Shown here piece by piece: positions 56,541 through 64,000 of a stretch of 64,000 nt of DNA; positions within the stretch are counted from its first letter, which is position 1; each line of letters opens with the position of its first letter. Location: assembly GCF_037126465.1 (NCBI RefSeq), contig NW_026999295.1, forward strand, positions 1,240,001-1,304,000, read 5' to 3'. This DNA comes from Ornithodoros turicata (Eukaryota > Arthropoda > Arachnida > Ixodida > Argasidae). The translations under genes were made by a program, and so were the position numbers. The notes beneath the pieces were generated by a model that had not been told where the DNA came from, searched no databases, and saw only the letters and a list, made by a program, of their open reading frames with translations.

Positions 56541-58727
56541 TGAAAACCGCAATTTACAATTAGCATGAGTTCGTGAGCACAACTTTTTTTCCAAAGGGAT
56601 GATAACTCACATTGCAAATAATTCCCTCGAGTGTCGAAACTGACACGCTTTTGCGGCTTTCACTCGAGTTTGAAAACGAAACTTTTCGCTCTCATTGTCA
56701 CATCAAAGAGCGACAGCGTTATCGGCATTAGTGTCTGTTTTGAACTCAACCAGCTGGCCGAGGCGGTTGAGGTAGCACTCGGTCGTGGTTTTCGACATAA
56801 AAACCGCACACAAATGTGAATAACTTTGAATATGTGTTTCTGAAGTTCTGTATTATATGTCGAAGTTTGCTTTCCAACCTGTGCACCAGTGGAAGTAAGG
56901 AAAATACAAGCAGATGTGACGCCTCTGAATGTGCATTTCGTCCAGCATCATGTGGACTGTGATTATTCATTGAGTGTGGACTACAAGAAGAGAGGATGGA
57001 AAATGTGCCCGAAGAGTCGATCGAGTATGCTTTTCTCAATTAGAGTATACCGGATATGGGGTATTCACAATTGCAGAAGAAATAGCATTTCACCTTTTTT
57101 GTACTTTTATATTCTGGTGTGCATGCTTCTCCTAAATGTATAGCATCAATGGTAGCAATAATATAGACACATACTCAAGTGTTCCTATTTCAGATTATAT
57201 TCAGTATACTATATGCAAACAATTAGCAGCCTGCTATCAGCTGGGTCACCTTTGCAGTAGAAAGAAACCTTTGATATCTTGCTGTATTGTTTACCTGATT
57301 TGATGATTAGCTAACCTTAATGAGTACATCACAAACAGCTTTAGTAACGGAATAACGAGCAGAACGTGTTGGTTGAATGTTTTACATTCATGTATGCGTG
57401 GTGCAAACCAGGATCCCTTCATGATGTTTTCTTATGCTTGACTATTGTACATTATTCTGTTTCACGCATTCGATCCCGTGAGGTACTTGGCTTCTCAGCG
57501 CCCTCACGAGGGTCTGAAAGCTGTGCGTATTTGTGAAGGCTTAGAGAAAAACAACAGGACAGCACAAACACCGTGTTCGTGCTGTGGTGCCGCGCTTGCA
57601 CTGTCCTGTGCTTTCTCTCTCTCTCTCTCTGTCACGTCTTCAACTATGCACAGCTTTCACTGCCTTGTGAGGTTCCTGAGGAACCAAGTACATCACGGGA
57701 TTGAATGCATGAGACATCACAATGCATGTTCAACAGTTGAGCATCACAAAACACCACGATAAAATGTGGGCCGTTCAAAAGTGTGTGTGTGTGTCCATAG
57801 TGCAACTGTGTACAGGGGTAACTGGATTGGACGCACTGTTTTATATGACAAAACGCTGGCAATGGGATGATTCATCCTTATGGACGCTGAACTGGAAGGA
57901 ATGCGCGGAAGCCTCCAGTAGCCTCTGGTCCTGATGTCGCTCACTCCCTTTCGGGATAATTTGCGGCGGGAGAATAATAGGGCCTTGTCCGTGTCCAAAG
58001 GTTTGTGGGAAACGAAAAATTACTGATAAAGTGCTCCTGAGACACTGAGATGGTCGGACTTACGACCTCTGGGAAAGTATTACACATTCAAAAGTATTAT
58101 AACATATGTAATAAGTCGATTAGGCGTATTACAATACAGATACAAATACTTTTCGAAAATGAGTATAATACATAATACAAATACTCAAAAATAAATTACA
58201 GTAATTTTCCAAGCACCCCTGCTCCAAGGTCGCAGCGGTAGGGTGGTGTGTAACCTGGGACTCCGCTAACGCAGTGCAAAAAGTGAGCTCCCCGAAGACG
58301 CGAACGGCAACAAGGTTGCCAGAGGAGAACCGGGTGCTCCGCCGGAGCATAACGTGACGTCACAGTTCTCAAAACTAAAAATTCAATGTCTCTAGCTTCC
58401 GCGTCACATAGAGCCAAAATATTTTGCAGGAATGTAAAGTGAGACAATATTTCCGTAACATAACTTTAGTAGGATTCTGAAGACACGAGATTTAGTCTGT
58501 AGTGGCACTTTAAAGTACAGTACAATGTAAACAATTGGAAATGTAGTTAAGGTAAAGTGCAAGTACTCAGAAATGTACTTAAAGCAGTCATGGGCAGTAT
58601 CGAAGCTACATTTTGTGTATCGCTATTAGGTATCGCGTGCAAAAAATGGGAGTATCGGTATCGAAACTACATTTTTAGTGTATCGTGCCTTTTAACGATA
58701 CCCGATACTAGAAAAAGACACAAATAT
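56541..58727. other. No gene recognised; scattered repeat fragments
   Basis: 57548-57612 contains an inverted pair (AACAGGACAGCAC / GTGCTGT...GCACTGTCCTG) with PLE-tail-like text, and a CT run at 57611-57632. 58200-58520 ends GTGGCACTTTAAAG, resembling TTAA-type repeat ends, and 58587 starts CAGTCATGGGCAGTATCG, a hAT-like terminus without a partner. Confidence 0.35.
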
Positions 58728-59008
58728 TGTGGAAACCCGTGTTTCCACAACCTCGGGGCGTCAGTCCGTCCGCTCCGTCGCCGAGGAAGACACAGCAAAC
58801 GAAAAGTGTGAACAACAAACAAGGATTTATTCCATACCTTCTCACAGCAAGAAAGGCAGCCACAACTCAAGGAGCCAAACCCAAAAGAGAGGCCGTGGTT
58901 TTCGTGCCTATCCCTTATGTAGCCCTTTTACGCCCCCTACTTCTGGGACGCATGACCCGATTCCGCTTATCAGGTGTTTTACACACATGCCCCTCAGTGA
59001 CGCCCACA
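58728..59008 (-). repeat. Solo-LTR-like repeat, copy 2
   Basis: TGTGGAAACCCGTGTTTCCA at the left and ...GACGCCCACA at the right give TG...CA ends. ATAT flanks both sides (58724-58727 and 59009-59012), consistent with a short target duplication. On the minus strand a polyadenylation-like AATAAATCC (58825) lies inside. Related to 45612-45930. Confidence 0.65.
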
Positions 59009-59087
59009 ATATTGAGGCTGTTGTGAGACTTAGGGTCGGCGGCGCTCACTCAGACGGTAGTACAACCCAGGCCGCAGCGGCGTAGAT

Positions 59088-59414
59088 ATGTCCACCATAA
59101 ATTCGCTCGAAGCTTACGTCCGCGCGCGCGCTCCATCGCCGGGAGAGGAGGCCCTGGGCCGTGCTCTGGAACGCGGGCGCGCGCGGTTGGTTCCAAAAAA
59201 ATATCTTCCTACTCTTTCTACGGCAGGCGCGCCGAAAACGCTGGGCGTCATCCCCATAGCCGACTTACAGAGGACCAACCTCACGGCTTCTGGAACTTCG
59301 CTGCCCGATGTCCCCCTGCTCAGTGCGCAAGAGCACGTCCACTTAACTGTGTGTATTCTAAAGTGTGGATTCCACGTCTGTCATGCCGAAACAATAGCCG
59401 CCGGCTTAGCTTGA
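59088..59414 (+). other. 108-codon GC-rich open frame, unrecognised
   Basis: Starts MSTINSLEAYVRARAPSPGE and stays open to 59414, in DNA much more GC- and CpG-rich than its neighbours (59095-59180). It begins 79 bp after the LTR-like repeat. I recognise no domain and cannot tell a gag-like start from a chance frame in GC-rich DNA. Confidence 0.25.
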
Positions 59415-60356
59415 GCACTGAAACCCTTCTACAGCTCACAATTTATAACAGCCAACTACGTCTCTCAGTAACGTCTCATATCGCAGCAACAAAGGCATTC
59501 TTCTGCCGTCGGCATCGGCACGCATCTGCCACAAGGACACCCCGAACCGAAACAGCAATAGCATATTTCCGCTGCGAGGTTCTCAACATTTTCATTATAC
59601 ATGAAGAGTGTTTCCCAATGCGGCTAAGTAACTGCAATGACGGTAATTCATCCTCCGTCGACGATTCTGCGGATGATGTCGTTTCATACTTGCATCTAGC
59701 GCGTGCACTCGTACTAACAAACATTTTGCGGGCGTGACTGCCGGACTATAGTAAGCTTGAGGGCATTCAAGTTTGGAAAAATCAACATCACACGACGTGG
59801 ACCTCAAAACAACATTACGCCTTCGCCACAGACCGGGAGGCGGATTAGAAAGGCGAGACTAGCCGTAGCCGACACGAGCCAACCCAGTGTTGTGTCTGAG
59901 GGAGCACTGAGCTTTGCGCTCGAATGCGATCTTTGAAATTCGATTACTCAAAGAAAAAAATATTCAAAAATAAATATTTCGTAACTGAGATGTACTCTTC
60001 CTAGGCTTTCATAAAATCATAAGATAACCCTGGGCTGAAATCCACTTTACAGTTCCTTTAAAGCTATGTAACTAATTAGAATACTGGTAGTTGTGACCGT
60101 CTGCCATCTAACGAGGGCAGCCCACACGTCAAAAGATCCTGTTTTCTCAATGTATAAAGTTAGTCGAGTAAAATTATTATTATTACTATTAATTGTGCTT
60201 TGTTTCGCGAATAAATGTGTTTGGTTAGCAGTCACTGCGGATGTCGCCTCGCATTTCTCTCTTGCTTTGTCTTCCCCTTGTGCTGGCTTCTTTTTTTGTC
60301 TCTCTCTCTCTTTTTTTTTGCGATTTTAGGTTTGATTACATGACGGTCGCACCTCA
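59415..60356. other. No gene recognised; TTTAA-type repeat end near 60040-60062
   Basis: GTTCCTTTAAAGC closes a block (ATCCACTTTACAG...) resembling piggyBac-type non-autonomous ends, though not exactly the 1816 family. A TTATTATTATTACTATTAAT run is at 60175-60194. The minus frame 59476-59724 has an acidic segment but no domain I can name. Confidence 0.35.
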
Positions 60357-62210
60357 TCACTGGCTGTGGAAAGGTCCAAAGCAGACTACGCAGAGTGGGA
60401 CCTCGCACACACTGCACATGTACTTGGTACGAGACTCTTTGGCCTTTGTTGAACACCAGCGGCACCGCCGACGAGCCTCTGTCAGGCTCGGATGATGGGC
60501 GTTACCAGCGAACCGAAGTGTCTCGGGCACGCCCGTCATTGTGCGCTCATCATTGTCGCCCCGTTTCTTCTTGTGTGCTACGAGACTTATCCTGGGTTTC
60601 CTGAAGCTCTTTCGCCCAATAAGCTGACGGCCAAGGTTCAAGCGGAAGTGGAAGTACGCAACTGGCTTCAGACTATTTATCTGAATGTATGCATTCACCA
60701 CTGCTGCATCCAGAATAAAGTAAAATATCCAACTCCACCAGCGTTTGGAGCAGTGGTCTGTGGCGTATGCATTGCGTCTTTGGTCGAACTTACGGACGCC
60801 ACTCATCCAGATGCTGTAATCTCTTAAAACTGCAGGGCAATCTACTGCCTTCTTTTTGCCGTTTGGCAATGTTCGCTGGACCTGCACCCGGCATTCAGGA
60901 TCATGATAGTTTGACATGACGTGAACATTTTTCAGTTCTTTCCATTGATAAGTTACGACATCCCCCTTTCTTCGCCACAAGTAGGAGTCTGGTTCGACGT
61001 TGTTGCCCACCTGTACCAGAGGTGGAAGGTTGTTCTCGCTTGCACAGAACATTCCACATGCGAGAACGTCTCTGTCGCGCAGCTCCTGAAGGAGATGAGT
61101 GGAGGCAAACAAATTGCCCAAAAACAACTGTGAGCCAGCTGGGACGGCGCTGTCGGCGAGTGCGAGAATAACGTGTTCCCCAAATGACCTGTCGAGTGGT
61201 TTCCGGGCACTCTTACCTTCGCACGGCTCAAACTTGAGCAGGTATCCTGTCTCGGAATCAGCCAACGACCACACCTTGTAACCATGTTTGATTTTCCGCT
61301 TCACGCGGGAGCGTCCCTTAAATAATACCATGCTTTCGTCTATAGCAACATGACTTGATGGGCTGTACTCCGCCTGAAACCTTTCATTCATCATGTCGAT
61401 GAAAGGCCGCACTTTATAGAAACAATCAAACCCTTTCCTTCCGTGTTGTGGGGTCTTTGCGTTCTCATTCAAGTGAAGACAATTTGTTATCATCAGAAAC
61501 CTTTTGTATGTCATCACCTGTGTGATTTCCTTTACATGAAAGAAGCTGTCAGAGCTCCAGTACATCTGAAACTCGTGCATGGGATTTATGCTCATCAAAA
61601 TGAGTAGGCCAATGTACGCTCGAAGCTCGTCACCTGCCAAAGGTCTCCACCCTTTGCGATGTTTTTGCAGAGCATAATGGTTCGTCTGGTCGACTATGTG
61701 CTGCATGACATGGTTGTCAAAGTACAGCGTAAATGCGTCTAGTGCCATGCTTCCCTCATTAAGCTGCTGCGAGTATGTAGGACCATGACTGTTGGGAGCC
61801 GGCGCGGCGAATACTGACGTGTCCCACTGGTTGGTTGCTGCATCATCTCTAGGACCCAGCTGCGACTCTCTGCTCTCTATTTGTACATTGGTTTTTCCTG
61901 GATACTGTTTGAGGAGCTTTCCACCGCTTGTGCTGGGCACAGACCATGACATCTGGAGCTCATTCTTATCATCGCTGCACTCGTCAGGATCTAGTTCCAA
62001 CAATTCCTCTTCAGAGCTGTGGGAGTACTCATCAGCACTGTCATTCGGATCGTCTGGGAAACTAAAAGACAGCTCCCACACTTCCTCTGATGTCATCTGC
62101 TCTCGGTGTCCTAGAAATGAACGAGATGTGGCAGAGTTACAACTGACACTTTCTGACAGTGTTGTATGCAACGCCAAGTATACAACTAATGTTGTTACTG
62201 TAATCGACAC
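60357..62210 (-). CDS. piggyBac-type transposase-derived protein (PGBD-like), triad broken
   Basis: 617 codons uninterrupted. The likely start is Met39 (about 62096): a minus-strand acceptor TTCATTTCTAG lies just upstream (AG at 62111-62112), and the first 38 residues look unrelated. Residues ~39-85 are acidic (ELSFSFPDDPNDSADEYS). The DDE_Tnp_1_7 region runs from ~155 to ~530 with FKGRSRVKRKIKHGYKVWSL. The first catalytic Asp is present (AIDES, D291). The second is Gly365 (LFLGNLFAS where F-D-N is expected; GGC, one base from GAC) and the third is Arg473 (SGVRKFDQ where GVD is expected), while the following Asp476 is kept. The C-terminal cysteine-rich finger is intact (C583, C586, C599, C602, C607, C610, H615). 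DNA binding could persist without strand transfer. The alternative is a recently inactivated transposon; TTAA-flanked TIRs were not found. Confidence 0.85.
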   Translation of the reverse strand: MSITVTTLVVYLALHTTLSESVSCNSATSRSFLGHREQMTSEEVWELSFSFPDDPNDSADEYSHSSEEELLELDPDECSDDKNELQMSWSVPSTSGGKLLKQYPGKTNVQIESRESQLGPRDDAATNQWDTSVFAAPAPNSHGPTYSQQLNEGSMALDAFTLYFDNHVMQHIVDQTNHYALQKHRKGWRPLAGDELRAYIGLLILMSINPMHEFQMYWSSDSFFHVKEITQVMTYKRFLMITNCLHLNENAKTPQHGRKGFDCFYKVRPFIDMMNERFQAEYSPSSHVAIDESMVLFKGRSRVKRKIKHGYKVWSLADSETGYLLKFEPCEGKSARKPLDRSFGEHVILALADSAVPAGSQLFLGNLFASTHLLQELRDRDVLACGMFCASENNLPPLVQVGNNVEPDSYLWRRKGDVVTYQWKELKNVHVMSNYHDPECRVQVQRTLPNGKKKAVDCPAVLRDYSIWMSGVRKFDQRRNAYATDHCSKRWWSWIFYFILDAAVVNAYIQINSLKPVAYFHFRLNLGRQLIGRKSFRKPRISLVAHKKKRGDNDERTMTGVPETLRFAGNAHHPSLTEARRRCRWCSTKAKESRTKYMCSVCEVPLCVVCFGPFHSQ

Positions 62211-62455
62211 TTTTGTCGGTATCTAAGTGCGGGCCACGACTTTTCTTAAGTCGGTATCGGAAAAGTATTTCCGTTACAGATTTATTGTAACGCGATCTCC
62301 GTACCATTAGCGATACTTTGTAGGGCCCCGCCATTTCTTCACCGACCATATTTCTTACTCTTATTTATCGTCACTGCTCCGCCTAGCGCTCGACAGGAAG
62401 CCTGTCGACACGCCTACGTGCTCCGAAATGGGAATTACACCAAACGCATGTTAAT

Positions 62456-62605
62456 TTTTTATTCGAACCTGGAGGAAATAACCACGCTGGGCTCAACAGA
62501 AGTGATGAGGTTAACGAACAGAGGTTAAGTCCTTGAGACAGTGCACTCTGGATTACACTGCTAGGCTGCCGTATCACACTGAGCTACGCTCACACATCCA
62601 TGGCG
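62456..62605 (-). mobile_element. tRNA-derived SINE-like repeat
   Basis: On minus: A-box GTAGCTCAGTGTGATACGG near 62595, an anticodon-like region GTGTAATCCAG, and a B-box CCAGGTTCGAATAA near 62465. The A-B distance (~110 bp) is long for a tRNA gene, so an insertion or composite head is likely. Confidence 0.4.
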
Positions 62606-63130
62606 TTTTCTTTGTTTTTAGCCTTTACATCATTTTTCTAAAAAATGCTACGAGAGCAGCATAGATGGCGTTTATGCAGTTGCGTTCAATGGCCAGGCAC
62701 TAAATAAGCTTATTTAGTGAATAGGCCAGGCGGACATCCTCTCGAAGAAAGTGAAGGTGACTGATTGCCTAAAATTCATTAACTCTTGAATTAGGGGACT
62801 TTTGTGCAAAAGCGAGATAGCAGATTGAGAGACTATCCTAGTTCAAATTGAAATTGAAATTCGTTTATTTACCATTGTACAATGGACGGAGCCATGGAAA
62901 AAAGCTGCATAAAGCAACTTGACGTGTCCATGGCCCCCGAAGTTGGTGGCAGTTGTGTCAAGAGGAAAACAAGTATAGACTAAAAAAAAAAATCTGTCCA
63001 ATTAACAAAGAAACAATATCAATGGGCGTATCTATACATTTCTATGAAATAAACCACTCACCATTATAAACCAACAAACACTGACACTGACATAATGAAT
63101 AACAGCATAGTGGAAGCCATAATAAGCATT
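62606..63130. other. No gene recognised; likely LINE E 3' UTR at the right
   Basis: AATTGAAATTCGTTTATTTACC at 62850 onward is the sort of 3' end that precedes a minus-strand LINE. No other feature. Confidence 0.35.
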
Positions 63131-64000
63131 AAATTTCACTAAACAAGTTTATATTAAACACACTTTAGCTTGCAGCTGTTGAAAGGAAATTCGAAATAAC
63201 TCAACATTAAGGGTGGCTAGCCTATTTAGAGCGCGGGGCAACGTGTTACTTATACTATGTAGCCCGTATGAAGTACGAGGGATTAGTACCTTCCAGTGTT
63301 CCGCATACCTGCTGGGGTATGCATCTATTTTAGGTAGAAGACCAGCTAGCATGCAAAAATTGTCAGTATTCTTTAAAATTTCTTTCCTATAACACTGCAA
63401 AAGCCCCATGTTATATAATTCTGATATTCTAATTACACTGTAAACTTTTTCACACCTTTAAAGGTGTGCGCTATGCACATTCAATCTGGTCGCCTAACAT
63501 TTCGTCTCCAGGATGATATTTTACAAAATTCGGAAACCATTACTAAAGATCAAGTGTCAGTGCAAATCTCGCTTTCATTATGTCTTGGATATCGTAGGTA
63601 CGAGCTAATGCATATATGCATTGCTATCGATAATCGAGCACGCGCAAGCTTCTACAATACTGTTGAACAATGTTGAGATGTTGCAAGACTGAATTTTTGG
63701 AGGACAGACAACATTCGAGTAAAGAAAATTTGTGCGAAACCCTGCTCCATTATGATGTTACCAAAATTACACCTAAAAAGGCGTGCGCCATGCACGCTAT
63801 TACACCTTTAAAGGTGTGAAAAGATTTAGAGTGTATACTGTACTTCGGGAAGAGCTCCCTTGTGTGAGCTGTATAGCTCACACTACATATGGCACGTACA
63901 GCCCTTTTTTGTAAACCAAGAACAGTGTCGATGTTATGTGAAGTGGTCGTGCCCCACACCAAGCTACCATAACTCAAATACAAAAGAAACGGAGTATTCT
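63131..64000 (-). pseudogene. LINE E: CR1-like C-terminus, runs off the window
   Basis: The minus frame 63750-63983 reads YLSYGSLVWGTTTSHNIDTV, LGLQKRAVRAICSVSYTAHT and RELFPKYSI. After the inserted MITE it continues as RISELYNMGLLQCYRKEILK, PSRYAEHWKVLIPRTSYGLH and NRLATLNVELFRISFQQLQA. This is the C-terminal region shared by CR1-like RTs. Removing the MITE and a 2-bp duplication restores the reading frame, so the LINE was open here when the MITE arrived. Upstream RT lies beyond 64000. Confidence 0.85.
63434..63835. mobile_element. Motif-array MITE H, TIR TACACTSTAAA
   Basis: Ends TACACTGTAAACTTTTT and the inverse of TACACTCTAAATCTTTT. Immediately inside both ends is the perfect palindrome CACACCTTTAAAGGTGTG. 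402 bp, non-coding, inserted in LINE E. Shares the terminal block with 49112-49433 and 50521-52000 but has its own palindrome. Confidence 0.88.

Noticed and set aside
56735..56815. tRNA-Ser/Leu-like A-box (TGGCCGAGGCGGTTGAGG)
   Set aside because: The B-box is poor (GGTTTTCGACAT) and no cloverleaf closes.
58587..62335. hAT-like ends (CAGTCATGGGCAGTATCG) bounding the piggyBac ORF
   Set aside because: The right-hand sequence near 62310-62335 is not a convincing inverse and no duplication was found.

Overview
The window reads as intergenic and intronic DNA of a large, repeat-rich arthropod genome, most likely an ixodid tick. Supporting signs are several tRNA-headed SINEs with a shared body (resembling, from memory, the tick SINE Ruka), Penelope-like elements (PLEs) with GIY-YIG domains, RNase H-bearing I-type and CR1/Jockey-like LINEs, many hAT elements with exact or near-exact 8-bp target duplications, and TTAA-flanked piggyBac-like ends. 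Spliced exons and CpG-containing non-operonic DNA exclude a prokaryote. The tick assignment is inference; another chelicerate is possible.

Three regions look like intact or nearly intact genes. (1) 33.97-37.08 kb, plus strand: the 3' part of a multi-exon gene encoding a BEN domain, with consistent splice sites and one unresolved phase step. (2) 53.27-54.75 kb, minus strand: a 484-codon open frame related to Merlin/IS1016 (ISXO2-like DDE) transposases in which all three catalytic acidic positions are replaced (Tyr, Gln, Gln). (3) 60.36-62.21 kb, minus strand: a 617-codon piggyBac-type frame with an intact C-terminal zinc finger but two of three catalytic Asp lost (D-G-R). The last two, about 5.6 kb apart, are candidates for domesticated transposase genes. 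A weaker spliced candidate lies at 10.68-11.90 kb.

Layout: 1-3.3 kb, a P2X7-intracellular-domain-like fragment beside a TTAA-ended repeat; 3.7-4.9 kb, a foldback element with ~400-bp arms; 6-10 kb, a SINE and two hAT MITEs; 16.35-20.64 kb, a decayed LINE interrupted by a hAT element and by a small hairpin element carrying a complete tRNA-like cloverleaf; 20.6-21.85 kb, a PLE fragment; 23.7-24.6 kb, another hAT MITE and a hairpin with a tRNA-like loop; 25.3-26.8 kb, a second LINE; 27.5-32.4 kb, several motif-array MITEs; 37.3-39.6 kb, large palindromes; 40.4-44.1 kb, an I-type LINE split by a 1.3-kb element; 44.3-46.0 and 47.8-49.9 kb, two hAT elements with further insertions inside; 50.5-52.75 kb, another motif-array element and PLE tails; 55-56.5 kb, LINE tails and a motif array; 58.7 kb, an LTR-like repeat; 63.1-64.0 kb, a LINE split by a MITE.

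The most unusual signal is a recurring architecture: many non-autonomous elements (3.7, 27.5, 32.2, 38.9, 42.5/43.6, 49.1, 50.5, 56.2, 63.4 kb) are built from degenerate copies of one family-specific short palindrome. Three of them share the same terminal block (TACACWSTAAR plus an A/T run) but carry different palindromes.
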